Part shown: positions 34,285 through 45,041 of the stretch, piece after piece | Position numbering within the stretch: the stretch's first letter is position 1 | Layout: every line of letters starts with the position of its first letter | Assembly (NCBI GenBank): GCA_009667805.1 | Contig: CM019067.1 | Coordinates: 159,669,049-159,733,048 of the forward strand | Direction of reading: 5' to 3' | DNA: 64,000 nucleotides | DNA from: Leptobrachium leishanense | Lineage: Eukaryota; Chordata; Amphibia; Anura; Megophryidae | Translations under genes and position numbers: made by a program | The notes under the pieces: generated by a model | Told to the model about the DNA's origin: nothing | Database searches by the model: none | Seen by the model: the letters and a program-made list of their open reading frames with translations, nothing else

Positions 34285-34930
34285 AAAAGCAAGGGCTCTA
34301 TTCCATACTTAACACTAATGTTAGCGCTCAGCTGTGTGAGCGTTAACGTTAGCTTAAGTGGCCCTACGCAGGCCGAGCATATTACAATCTGAATGCTAAT
34401 GGGTTAAAAAACCCGTTAGCAAGTCGGAGCTTGCACCTTTTAGCACGAGCTTGCTGTGCTTTGCTCTCCCTATGCTTAACATGAGGAGCGCAAAGAGTTA
34501 ATTAGCGTAAGTCATAACGCTAATTACGTCCCGCTGCGGTTAACTGAAAAGTTAATCACAGCTAGGAGATTGTGCTAACTGATACTGCTTCTGTGGAATC
34601 AATCAGCACCAACTTAAAATCCCCCAAAAAATCACATACTCACCTCTCATCCCACGGTGAAAAAGGCAGCTCTATCCGCTGCTTCTGGCGAAACTGCGGG
34701 AAAAAGGCCCTAGTCGCTCTCCATGATCACTTTGCCGACCTGCAGGATCTCACGAGAGGCGAGATCTACAGGTCCTGTGACTGGCGGTCGAAGCCTCAAT
34801 GGAGTCCTATGGACTCCATGGAGGGGATGCTCACGGCGGCGCTTGTCACTGACGCAGACACAGGTTTTCCTCCTTAGCATCCCCGTTTTAGCGGGCAGTT
34901 TAATACTGCCCCAAATCTATGAAAACTATA
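34285..34930 (+). mobile_element. Non-autonomous PIF/Harbinger derivative, copy 1
   Basis: Begins GGGCTCTATTCCATACTTAA, has GCTAATGGGTTAAAAAACCC, ACTCACCTCTCATCCC and TCCTATGGACTCCATGGA. The same modules in the same order appear at 35640-36360, and in reverse at 41230-42210. No ORF of note. The 3' limit is uncertain. Confidence 0.6.
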
Positions 34931-34973
34931 TGTGAAAAAAAAGAAAATTTTCAGATATTCTTTTATACATTAA

Positions 34974-35164
34974 CAGGGTTATTCAGAGAGCGTGAAAAGC
35001 AGGAGAATGACTGGAGAATGAAAATTTCTAGGTCAAAATAGCCAATTTGGAAAGTGAGATGAAAGGGAGAATTTGTCTGGTTTGGCTATTTTGACCTAGA
35101 ATTTTTCATTCTCCAGTCATTCTCCAGTCATTCTCCTGCTTTTCACGCTCTCTGAATAACCCTG
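34974..35164. mobile_element. 191-bp hairpin MITE (family 2), intact
   Basis: CAGGGTTATTCAGAGAGCGT at the left and its perfect complement at the right, flanked by TAA (34971-34973, 35165-35167). Long stem: GAAAAGCAGGAGAATGACTG and TAGGTCAAAATAGCCAA each face their complements. The second copy is at 37867-38058. The terminus is nearly the same as that of the ~0.9-kb MITE family (CAGGGTTATTCAAAGAG). Confidence 0.9.
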
Positions 35165-35243
35165 TAAGTTTTTTTAAGGCTGGTTTACACTGCAAATAAA
35201 AATAATACACATCTTTGATCACTTGACGACATGTTGCACTTAC

Positions 35244-35491
35244 TTTACAGGGCTTCTTGCTGCATCTGGATCTTGAGCTGTAACTGTCCCTATAATGCTG
35301 TTTATTTTGGCGTCCTCCCTTACTTCAAGTACGTAGGCCAGCTTATTGAACACAGGTGGTTCATCAGCATCGTCTACCATAATTTTAACAGTAGCAATGT
35401 CTTTGAAGGGATCGATGAACTGTGGGTTCACGTAGCTATTGATAGCTTCAACCTTCAAAGTGAACTGCCTCTTTCTTTCAAAGTCCAAGAT
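35244..35491 (-). CDS. Type II cadherin exon: EC3 end to EC4 start
   Basis: A 248-bp exon with acceptor TTCCTGCAG above 35491 and donor GTAAGTGC from 35243. It starts in phase 0 and ends two bases into a Lys codon. It encodes ILDFERKRQFTLKVEA, PFKDIATVKIMV, DDADEPPVFNKLAYVLEV, REDAKINSIIG and TAQDPDAARSPVK. DADEPPVF is the EC3-EC4 linker, and REDA and DPDA are calcium ligands at the start of EC4. From memory the equivalent mammalian exon is 254 bp; the two-codon difference falls at QFIDPF. The preceding exons (EC1-EC2 and most of EC3) are not found in the 28.5 kb up to the window end. Confidence 0.93.
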
Positions 35492-35639
35492 CTGCAGGAA
35501 GATATGCAATTAATGATGACACCCATCTCAGACTAAAAGAAAATCACATTGTTAATTTCAACATTAGATACAACAGCCCGGGCGCAACACATCCAATTCT
35601 CATCATTCTGCTTTAAAGATTATATGATAGATTACATAC

Positions 35640-36360
35640 TGAACGCTAACTGTAGTGTTCGGATATGTAAGTGTTAACACTATGATAAGTGACTTTCACG
35701 CATCCCTCCCATATTACATTCCTAATGCTAAACCCATTAAAAATACGTTAGCACATCGGTGATTGCGTGAGCTTACTGTACTTTGCACATCCTATACTTA
35801 ACATGGGGAGCGCAATCAGTAATTAGCGTTAGTATAAGTAAGGTATTACTAAGACCTAGCTCTAACTACGGCATCAATGGGTTAAACAATGTTTTCGCTA
35901 TTCCTAAAAGCTGGTGATAACTGATTCCCATTTTCCAGAATCATTTAGCACACCGTAAACACGACCACAATAAATCCGATACTCACCTCTCATCCCGCGG
36001 CGAAAACAGTGGCCGGATCTGCTGCTTGTCCTGGCGGCGAGCAGAGTGAGACTGGGGACAAATAGTCTGTAGTCTCCCTCTGTGATCACTTTGCGGCACT
36101 GCTCGATCACACAAGAGCGAGATCGCAGGGCTTGCGGACCAGGAGCACAACCCTCCATGGAGTTCTACGGACTCCAGGAGTGATACTCTCTGTAGGGCGG
36201 AAGTGTTTTCGCGAGTATCATTTAGGGTAGCGCTCTGTTCTGTGGCAAGGTGCTGAAGTAGCACCTGCCCCAGAATTTTATTAGAAAATTGGGACACTGG
36301 GGGGGGGGGAACCTGCAGGTGCAGGTTTTCTCCATTTGTGTCACCATTTTAGAGGTAACA
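35640..36360 (+). mobile_element. Non-autonomous PIF/Harbinger derivative, copy 2
   Basis: Shares with copy 1 and the copy at 41230-42210: ACTTAACATGGGGAGCGCAA, ATTAGCGTTA, ACTCACCTCTCATCCCGCGG, CTCCATGGAGTTCTACGGAC and GCGAGTATCA. No intact ORF. Ends are not resolved. Confidence 0.6.
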
Positions 36361-37033
36361 TCATAATCTAGCCCTATCTTTCTCTAAGTTGTACCAACAC
36401 GTGAATGCACTTTCTCCATATGATCTTATTGTATTGAAATACAAACTGGATTTAATTTACCAACAAATTATTTTAATGCACTAATTTATTACTTTAGCAG
36501 TAATTCCTATTATGGGATATATATCACATACTGTTTTTTATACCAGCCTTGAGTTGTTCTTATTTTGCCCTGTACCAAGGATGAACAAAGAATGTTCATT
36601 TTAGGTACAAATTTGCAATATTTAGACTATAAGGAGCATGCTAAAACAAAAAAAATGCATTGTTTTTTCTTTCATAATAACTTTTCAATGATTTTCTCCT
36701 ACATGCATAGATGTACACAGAGGGTGTGCCTGGTGTTCCCAGGCAAAACCTAATGGGCACTATTCAATAGTTGGTACTAATGTAGGATATCGATATGTAA
36801 TCGTTAGTGCTAGGACAACTAAATTTATCTTCTACCTTCGATATTCCAATCCTGACCCTGACACTGGTGCAAAATCAGTTACCGCCTCGTATCTTGCAAG
36901 AGCTTACTTAGCGTCCCCTATTGGTGCTCATTCCAAATTTGGATAACTTGACCAAGCTCAAGATTCTGAGCCTATAAAAAGGATTGCAGCACAGTCCATG
37001 CCCTAAGGGCTCTATTCCATAGTTGATACCACA

Positions 37034-38355
37034 ATGGATATAGACAGGCATGCCAGAATCATTGCAGCTGCCTGCCTACTTGTTCAACGCCAAATTTGGT
37101 GAAACCATGTCCGACGCCAGCAGGAGGCAGAAAGGGCACAGGGAATCCCATGGGCACCTCATGTCCAAAGGACACGGCCCACTTTAGAGGATGTGACTGA
37201 TGATGAGTGCCGCCTGCGTTACAGGCTCAGCTGTAATCGGATCTACAAGAGATGCAGAACCATCTGGAGTCCAGTCTGGCTCACAAATATCTGTGCCAGG
37301 GAAGGCAAAGTTGCTCTGCTGCCTAGTTCCTGACCACTGGGACTTTTCAGCATCCCCTGTCTGAGTTAGTCAGTGTCAGTCAGAGCACCTTTTTAAAGAT
37401 GCTCCACCGCTTCCTCTTAGCTATGTGGGGCAAGTGCCAACAATAAATTGGGTACTCTACCTCCCCTGAGAGATGGTGCACAGTAAGACAGTTTTTTATG
37501 GAGGGTTTCCTAAATTACTGGGCAATTGATTGCACCCACATAGAGATCCGTGCACCCTGGAAGGATCCTGCATTTCAGTCGCAAGCACTTCCAGTCCATA
37601 AATGTGCAAATGGTTTGTGATGCCAATATGTGCACCCTGAATCTGTTTGCAGCATTTCCTAGCAGTGCTCATGATTCATATATCCTAGCTAATTCCTTGG
37701 TGATGCATGATTTCCAGGACAAGAGATTCCACAATAGATGGCTAATAGGTGGGTATACATTTTATTTCCAAAATATATCCAAACTGGAAAATATTGGGAA
37801 ATGTAAAAAATATTACTGTGTGTAATGCGCCATGTATTAGATGATTCAAGATACCCACTGAGACCATCAGGGTTTTTCAGAGAGCGTGAAAAGCAGGATA
37901 ATGACTGGAGAATGACTGGAGAATGAAAAATTCTAGGTCAAAATAGCCAATCCAGAAAAATTCTCTCTTTCATCTCACTTTCCAAATCAGCTATTTTGAC
38001 CTAGAATTTTTCATTCTCCAGTCATTCTCCTGCTTTTCACGCTCTCTGAATAACCCTGCATGTCTCATGACTCCTTTCAGGAGGATTGAGGGGCCTGTGC
38101 AGGAGGCCTACAATAATGCCCACCAAAAGGCACAGAGTGCCGTTGAGAGGACCTTTGGTCTGCTCAACATGCGCTTCAGGTGTCTCAACAAATTCGGCCG
38201 AGTGCTGCAGTATGAGTCAGACAGAGTGATCTCATCGCACTGGCATCTGCTATGTTGCACAATCTGCCACTACTGATGGAACTCTGTCGGAAGGGGAAGA
38301 GGATGCTGCTGTGGCCTGTGATGTGTCCCAACACTCCACCCCAATGAATTATTAG
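37034..38355 (+). pseudogene. PIF/Harbinger transposase (HARBI1-like), broken
   Basis: The ATG at 37034 opens MDIDRHARIIAAACLLVQRQ; an in-frame TGA follows at about 37103, after which RPTLEDVTDDECRLRYRLS continues in the same frame. Further on, AIDCTHIEIRAPW carries the first catalytic Asp. After a frameshift come FQSINVQMVCDA and FPSSAHDSYILANS (second Asp). After the inserted MITE at 37867-38058, YNNAHQKAQSAVERTFGLL holds the catalytic Glu in VERTFG. The DDE order fits nuclear DDE_4-type transposases of PIF/Harbinger. At least one stop, two frameshifts and an insertion make it inactive. Confidence 0.8.
37867..38058. mobile_element. 192-bp hairpin MITE (family 2) inside the Harbinger transposase
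   Basis: CAGGGTTTTTCAGAGAGCGT on the left and GCTCTCTGAATAACCCTG on the right, with CAT on both sides (37864-37866, 38059-38061) as a likely 3-bp duplication. Nearly identical to 34974-35164. It cuts the transposase between the second Asp and the catalytic Glu. Confidence 0.88.
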
Positions 38356-40300
38356 AGGATGCTGACACAGGACTAAGACAGGATTGTACAGCAGTATTTT
38401 ACAGGTAAGATGTACATATCTCCCTTGCTATTTGTGTTTATCTGCATATAACACATTGTGCTACCAGATACCCGTCATTCATGCTGAAGGGCACTGGATG
38501 AAAAATGCCACCCTGCATCATGTGCAACCCATATTTTGCAAAGAAATCAGAAAGGAATCATAGGGACATGCCTTAATTACCTTCCTGCAGCACATGGATT
38601 ACACATGTTGCAGGGCTGCACTTGTATATGTGTTCCACTCTGCGTGAGAAAGGTCTGTGTGTACAGGACAACATGAACCTTCTGGCACACATAGGAAAAT
38701 GATGCTAGTGGAAGCAGGTCTCATGAAAGACTTAGACAGCACAAATGGGACAAAAAAACTTCCATTTGGAATTTCAAAATGCATTGCTTGGCCGCATTAC
38801 TGTACATAGTACTTTTGAGTATGGGGAACTCCAGGTCATCATACCACCATCAAGTTAGGACTGCATATACTGATCAAATGTGCGTGTACGCTCATGCCGT
38901 GTACATTAACCCTTTAATGACTGCACCATCTTGCAGTACTGAAAGTATGTTCTGCAAGACGGTGCAAAATGTGTAATTTTTTAAATTCAAGTCGGTGCGG
39001 TGGTGAACAGGTTAATGTGCACGGCCATGCACGCATATAATGCTTCTCTGGATTACCACCTGGCCTTTAAACACAACGGGGTGTGTTTACAGACATGTGG
39101 GGATGTGAGTGCGCATGCGCGCTCCTCACGGTTCGCTGAATTGTCACCACTGCCTCTGAACACACTGACGTGAGATTTGGGACATGTGGTGACGTCAACG
39201 CGCATGCCCAGTGTAGCGGTTCGCTGATTTTGCCATTGCAGATCTGGTCAACAGCTGATTTGTGTCACTTCTGGTGACGTGGGTTTGCTCGTTTGGCAAG
39301 TTCACTAGCTGGGAAGAACACCGATGCAGGAGCATGTCGTGGAGGAGGCTGAGGAGCAGGCCGCAGGCTGTCTGCCCCTGTGGGAGAGTGGACATGGTGC
39401 AGCAACTGCACGGGGCTGGGTCTGTGCTGGAGCGTGTGAGGGAGCGGAGGCCATTGCAGCTGAAGGAATGGGAGGGGTGACTACTATGGACTCCTGTGTA
39501 TCGGTTGAGGCATCCAAGGAGAGGAGCAGATGTGGAGAGTGTGGGGACACTGCTTAGCCACAAGTTGTGCCCCTGGACCGGCGCATGGGGCGTTTTCTTT
39601 GTCCCTCAGGAGGTTGAGGAAGGATTGTGCACTGTTGTAGCTGTAGTCTTCCTACTGGGGGTGCACAGGAGTAACAAGGCACAGTGGTGGTGATGAAGGT
39701 GTATGTGATGTGCGTCTCTTTGAACTTGGGGTACATGGGCCTGGAGATGTATTTGGGAGGTGCAGGCATCCCAATGTTCTATATTATTTCCCTGCCATCT
39801 CCTATGTTGAAGACACCCTGTGCCTGTAGGGTGCAGGGTATTTATGTCATCTGTGTTATGTAGGAATGCTGTTTTGAATGTTGTAATTATTGTTAGTGTC
39901 TATGTTTATCTGATTACTGTTACTATGGTTTATATAATTAATTTGTAGCCAAACCCAACTCCCCCTATCTGGAGTGGGTTTACTCTGTGACAGATGTTGG
40001 TATCAGGCTATTATCTACCTATATCACTTCATCTCTGTTATCTAATGTATTCAGGCAGTCTGATTCTCAGGCTGTGATACCATGGCACCCTATTGTTTCA
40101 TGTCTGAACATAATACACAATAATGGTGTTCAGTTGTTGTTGTTCTAAAACTCTCAGATCTACACGTCGTCTTATTTCTGGGGGATGCTAGCAAGGTTCT
40201 TTACGTGTACCTGTCCTTAAGCTTTGTCTAAGGACTGGAGAAAGGTACGAAAGCCTGCTGGGGAGAGCACGGGGGTCCGGCAAGAAAGCAGTATTAACAG
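38356..40300. other. Probable interior of the Harbinger element; no intact gene
   Basis: The stretch between the two convergent Harbinger relics. It is GC-rich at 39020-39580 with short ORFs on both strands that match nothing I know. A possible TTAA-bounded fragment lies at about 38908-39013 (TTAACCCTTTAATGACTGC to AACAGGTTAA). Confidence 0.35.
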
Positions 40301-40309
40301 ATGTGTTAC

Positions 40310-40565
40310 ATCCTTGCCTCCAACCACTCCCTCGCCATCTTGGCCTTCATGTCCCTCTTGCAGTCATGGTAACAATGCTTGATCAACTGAAGGCTTCAGG
40401 TTCCTCCCCAGCAAACTGACTGCTTGGCAGATTTCTGTCCACAGGCATAGTCGCAATTGCCCAGACAGGGACGAGTCATCCATCATATGTGCCCTCTGCT
40501 TGTAGGCTTAAATGAGCACCTCCTTCTTCTCCAGGGTGTATATCTCCTCCTGGGTCCATCCTCTA
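40310..40565 (-). pseudogene. Myb/SANT-like protein of PIF/Harbinger, broken
   Basis: On the minus strand the frame reads RGWTQEEIYTLEKKEVLI, a stop, AYKQRAHMMDDSSLSGQ, then LWTEICQAVSLLGRNLKPS and, after a frameshift, CYHDCKRDMKAKMA. Conserved Trp and the acidic start, W-EI-AV-LG, and C-DKRK-like end follow the Myb-like accessory protein of PIF/Harbinger elements, which helps the transposase bind DNA and enter the nucleus. It lies convergent to the transposase relic. Stop and frameshift show it is dead. Confidence 0.55.
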
Positions 40566-40719
40566 GAAAAGCCCAGTGGCTCCTGCATCCTCCTGTGTCC
40601 CAGTGCACTGTCTCCCTGGCATGCCCCTCACCCAGAAGCTGTCCCTTCACTAGATGGGCCTGTCCTAGCTCTAGCACCCTCACTATGCTAACCCTCACTC
40701 CTATGTCTCCTCTTCCCCT

Positions 40720-40965
40720 CAGGCCTCCTCTTCCTGTCTCCACTCATGTCACTCTCAGTCCTCCTCCTCACCCCCTCCATTCTCCTCTACCCCTCACTCC
40801 TCCTCTTCCTGTCAGCCCATCACTCCTTCACTCCCCCTTACCCCTCGATCCCACATTACCCCTATGCCCTGTCCATACACCTCTCCCTCTCTCCTCACCT
40901 TCCCCTCCCCACCGGAACTTCACCTCCATCCTCCATCTCCTCTTCCAACACTCTCCATGACAGAC
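40720..40965 (+). repeat. Polypyrimidine (CCTCTCC-rich) tract
   Basis: Long C/T-rich stretch (CTCCTCCTCACCCCCTCCA, CACTCCCCCTTACCCCTCG). Low complexity; it keeps two frames open by composition. Confidence 0.6.
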
Positions 40966-41047
40966 AGGAAAAAATATGACAGGATAGAATACAGGAGAGT
41001 AAAGGGACAGGATATATAGAAGAGGGTGGCACCGTACTAGTAATGAC

Positions 41048-41089
<42 letters not shown>

Positions 41090-41091
41090 TG
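41048..41091 (+). repeat. (GT)n microsatellite
   Basis: About 20 uninterrupted GT units. On the minus strand it produces His/Thr runs in spurious ORFs. Confidence 0.95.
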
Positions 41092-41229
41092 TGCAGGGAT
41101 GTATAGGCCTATGTTTATGTGTATATGCGACTTCATGTGACATATATTTATGTGAAATGAAGGATTAATCTAAGAATTAATGAAGGGTTATGAAGGGTAA
41201 CAATAGTCAGTAACAAAAAACTCCTTCCT

Positions 41230-42210
41230 ATACTCGCAAACTGCACTTCATAATCTCTACTACACAAATTCTCAGGAAAGCGGGATCACAGCCTACCTCG
41301 TAATGCAGGGCTATGCTCCTGGATACTCACGAGAGCGCTAACGTGCCTCAGCGAGTATCACCTCCTGCAGTCCAAAGGACTCCATGGAGGCTTGTGCTGC
41401 CGGACCACGTGCCCTCGATTGTACAGGGCCGTGAAAGGGAGTCTGGAGACCTTTTCCCACAGTCTCACTCCCGGCGGTGGCCACTGGCCAGAAGCGGTAG
41501 ATCAGGCTGCTGTTAGCACCGCGGGATGAGAGGTGGGTATCTGATTTTTTTGGGGGGGCTTAAGCTGGTGATAATTGATTCCTCAGAATCGTAATCAGTT
41601 AGCACCAGCTAAGGCTAGGGACAGATGAGCGCATTTTCTGCGGCCACCGTCAAAATGTACATCGATGCGTGCGCACGCATTTTTTCACGGAATACGCTTA
41701 AGTGGTCAGACGATGCGCAATTCTGGACCTATTTCATGACGATGGGTGAAAAGAAGTCTAGGGAAATCCGGCTGTTTGAACGTTATGTTGGCCGCACACT
41801 AGCAGCGTCTGACATCTCCTAATCACGCACACACGCTGCTATGCGGCCGCAGCGCACTCTGTACGTCAGTACCAGCGGTTTAACGTTCTCGAAAAAATGC
41901 GTTCATTTTCCACTTGCGTTGCGCGGCCGGACTTTTGTGCGACCGTACTTCGTATATTGGCTGTCATTGCCCGGCATCTGCTGCTAGTGCGGCCGTAATT
42001 ATGTGCGCCAGAACGCGCGTTCGCACTGCCTCAGTCTGACCCTAGCCTTAGAGCTGTGGCAAACTTTTTAGTTAACTGCAGCGGTGGGGTAATGAGCATT
42101 AGGAAATTGTAATCTTAACGCTAATTACTCTTTGCACTCCCCATGTTAAGTACAGGGAGTCCAAAGTACAGTAAACATCCAGTATTAAACGCTATCACTG
42201 ATGCGCTAAT
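41230..42210 (-). mobile_element. Non-autonomous PIF/Harbinger derivative, copy 3 (reverse)
   Basis: The reverse complement carries the same modules as 35640-36360: AACCCATTAGCGCATC, TTAACATGGGGAGTGCAAA, the CATCCCGCGG block and TCCATGGAGTCC. A separate MITE is inserted at 41613-42047, splitting AGTTAGCACCAGC from GAGCTGTGGCAAAC. It may mark the right part of the Harbinger region that starts at 36752. Confidence 0.6.
41613..42047. mobile_element. PIF/Harbinger-like MITE (TAAGGCTAGGG ends), full-length
   Basis: GGCTAGGGACAGATGAGCGC on the left and GTCTGACCCTAGCC on the right, flanked by TAA (41610-41612) and TTA (42048-42050). It is inserted in the Harbinger derivative. CpG-rich interior. The right half matches 1328-1555. 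Confidence 0.75.
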
Positions 42211-42221
42211 GGGTTTTTAGA

Positions 42222-42275
42222 TCATGGGTGATGTAGTTTCAAAACATCAAGGGTCAAGGTTGCTGAACTCTAGCG
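42222..42275. mobile_element. hAT MITE fragment (CAGCAACC type)
   Basis: ATCATGGGTGATGTAGTTTC, AAAACATCAAGGG and CAAGGTTGCTGAACTCT are the right arm of the family at 17935-18071. The left arm is missing. Confidence 0.6.
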
Positions 42276-42323
42276 CTTTCCTATGTGGTCAAAGGATTAA
42301 ATAAAATGGGATCCACCCATCTA

Positions 42324-43900
42324 CAGTGGCAAGAAAAAGTATGTGAACCCTTTGGGATTACATGGAGTTTTGCATGAATTGGTCATAAAATGTGCTCTGC
42401 TCTTCATCTAAGTCACAACAATTTAAAAAACACAGTCTGCTTAAAATAATACAACACACACATTATATGTTTTCATGATTTTATTGAACAGAACATGTAA
42501 ACATTCACACTGCAGGGTGGAAAAAGTATGTGAACCCCTAGCCTAATGACTTCTCCAAGAGCTAATTGGAGCCAGGAGTGAGCCAACCTTGAGTCCAATC
42601 GGTGTGATATTATTGGATGTGTTGCTGAAAGCTGTCCTGCCCTTTAAAAATACACACCAGCTTTGGGTTTACTGGTTTCAAGAAGCACTGCCTGATGTGA
42701 ACCATGCCTCACAGAAAAGAGCTCTCAGAAGACCTACGATCAAGAATTGTTGACTTGCATGAAGCTGGAAAGGGTTACAAAAGTATCTCCAAATGGAGAA
42801 AGTTCAACACTGTTGCTACTCTCCCTAGGCGTGGTCGTCCTGTAAAGATGACTGCAAGAGCACAGCGCAGAATGCTTAATGAGGTAAAGAAGAATCCTAG
42901 AGTTTCAGCTAAAGACTTACAGAAATCTCTGGCACATGCTAACATTTTTGTTGACACATCTACAATAAGGAAAACATTAAACAAGAATGGAGTACATGGG
43001 AGGACACCACGGAGGAAGCCATTGCTGTCCAAAAAGAATATTGCAGCATGTTTGAAGTTTGCAAAAGAGCACCTGGATGTTCCCACAGCACTACTGGCAA
43101 AATATTCTGTGGACAGATGAAACCAAAATTGAGTTGTTTGGAAAAACACACAACACTATGTGTGGAGAAAAAAAGGCACAGCACACCAACATCAAAACCT
43201 CATCCCCACTGTAAAACATGGCGAAGGAGCATCATGGTTTGGGGCTGCTTTGCTGCCTCAGGGCCTGGAGGGATTGTTGTCATTGATGGAAAAATGAATT
43301 CCAGAGTTTATCAAAACATTTTGCAGGAAAACGTAAGACCATCTGTCCGCCAACTGAAGCTCCGCAGAGGATGGGTGATGCAACAGGACAATGATCCAAA
43401 GCATACAAGTAATTCAACAAAAGAATGGCTTCAACAAAACAAAATATGCCTTCTGCAGTGGCCCAGTCAGAATCCTGACCTCAACCCGATTGAAATGCTG
43501 TGGCATGACCTTAAGAGAGCGATTTACACCAGACATCCCAAGAATATTGCTACACTGAAACAGTTTTGTGAAGAGGAGTGGTCCAAAATTACTTCAGATC
43601 GTTGTGCAGGTCTGATTTGCAACTACAGGAAACGTTTGGTTGAGGTTATTGCTGCCAAAGGAAGGTCAACCAGTTATTAAGTCCAAAGGTTCACATACTT
43701 TTTCCACCCTGCACTGTGAATGTTTACATGTTCTGTTCAATAAAAACATGAAAACATATAATGTTTGTGTTGTATTATTTTAAGCAGACTGTGTTTTTCA
43801 AACTGTTGTTACTTAGATGAAGATCAGAGCACATTTTATGATCAATTCATGCAAAACTCCACGTAATCCCAAAGGGTTCATATACTTTTTCTTGCCACTG
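42324..43900 (+). mobile_element. Tc1-like transposon with ~215-bp inverted repeats
   Basis: CAGTGGCAAGAAAAAGTATG at the left and CTTTTTCTTGCCACTG at the right, with TA at both ends (42322-42323, 43901-43902). The terminal inverted repeats run to about 42540 and from about 43681, with the motif AAAAAGTATGTGAACCC repeated at the inner ends, as in IR/DR-type Tc1 elements. Both ends are complete, so it could still serve as a substrate if transposase were supplied; its own gene is broken. Confidence 0.93.
42704..43680 (+). pseudogene. Tc1-like transposase, broken
   Basis: Starts [20 protein letters not shown], the first helix-turn-helix. About 30 residues are deleted between YKSIS and KWRKFNTV, removing the end of the first DNA-binding subdomain. 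[17 protein letters not shown] is the GRPR-type hook. The catalytic triad is visible in three frames: LWTDETK (first Asp, about 43110), QQDNDPKHTS (second Asp) and [17 protein letters not shown] (Glu, DD34E type). The protein ends GRSTSY before TAA at 43678-43680. Frame changes near 43100 and between 43140 and 43230 plus the deletion make it inactive. Confidence 0.9.
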
Positions 43901-43902
43901 TA

Positions 43903-45033
43903 TATGCAATATAATATACCATCTACTATGTACAATAGTTTACCAAATACAGGCATATTAAGGTAATAAGTGCTTATAATCCCTTTACAAATTCTGATTT
44001 GTATGACAATTACTTTAATTGCTTCAATGGAAATAAGTTAAATTTTGAACACCTGCATGTTGATGACTGGAAAAAGTATGCTTAGAGGTACAGGCTTGGC
44101 AATGCTGGGTTCCAAATCATTAATTGGAAGCAGAATATTTTAGTTTAAATGTGGTCTGTTTATTATTTTCACTAACATACAAATTGAGGTAAATGTAACT
44201 AAAGAATACAAATAAACTCCCACAGTGGTCGTTACAAGTCTTGTAATAGGACTGCATTACATTAAATCGGTCATAACAATATGACTGTCTTTTTACTGAT
44301 CACGTCTTTGCCCCTTGTGCTTTGATACAAAAAAGCATTACAACAAACAAACAAAAAAACATATTTACAATAACGAGGCAGTTGTTTTCAGTAGAATTAC
44401 TCAAACAATATACTTGAATGCCAGAGAGGTTAGTCCTAAACGACACACTGGGAATATATTCCTCGTGCTCCCCTGTGTATCTGCTGAGTCTTGATCAACT
44501 CCTTACATTATGCCATCTCTACAATTACTAGCATTATTACTTAAAAATAGAATATGCAAGCAATGCAGCAGGTCTGAATAATAAGAGGAAAGAAGCAAAA
44601 ACTGATTGGTGATGAATGTTAAGACACAGATAATAGAAGTGGAATAGTGGAAAATAATTTAAGCGCATCCCCATGCTGTTATTACACTACAATACTCTCA
44701 TGACGTGACACCAAGGTTAATGGCCCAGCAGACAACTAGCATACTATAATTTAGAGACAGAGTTAAATGTTATTACATGTATTTTTCACAATGAACCAGT
44801 TGCTGTTCCCAGCAAATTAGCTGTTTTTTTTGTGTATTGGCTGGAAACACCTGCTTGTTGTTTATATACTGTTTATCAGCAGGCATGCTACCTATAATTT
44901 TTATCCCTCAATATTGTATGGCATAAAAATCCAGAAAATGCTTCCATGTACTGGATACATTGTTAACTAAATTCATGAGTTTAGTGTGTGGCTCTTAAAG
45001 AACTAACACCATCTTTTCTCTCTGCATAAATGT
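43903..45033. other. Intron, no gene recognised
   Basis: AT-rich, unique-looking sequence between the Tc1 element and the large hAT element. Nothing recognised. Confidence 0.4.
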
Positions 45034-45041
45034 CTATGACA

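Larger units (their letters stand above)
36752..38355 (+). mobile_element. PIF/Harbinger transposon body with transposase relic
   Basis: Possible left ends lie at GGGCACTATTCAATAGTTGG (about 36755) or TAAGGGCTCTATTCCATAG (about 37007), both like the termini of the derivative copies. It contains the transposase pseudogene at 37034-38355, which is itself interrupted by a hairpin MITE. With the Myb-like relic at 40565-40310 on the opposite strand, it forms the two-gene plan known for PIF/Harbinger elements. Confidence 0.65.

Noticed and set aside
40828..41143. His/Thr-rich proteins on the minus strand
   Set aside because: Produced by the (GT)n microsatellite and the neighbouring polypyrimidine tract.
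41625..41822. 65-codon ORF near the Harbinger region
   Set aside because: It lies inside the non-coding MITE at 41613-42047 and has no recognisable domain.
42704..43680. Active Tc1 transposase
   Set aside because: A deletion in the first DNA-binding region and several frame changes are visible.
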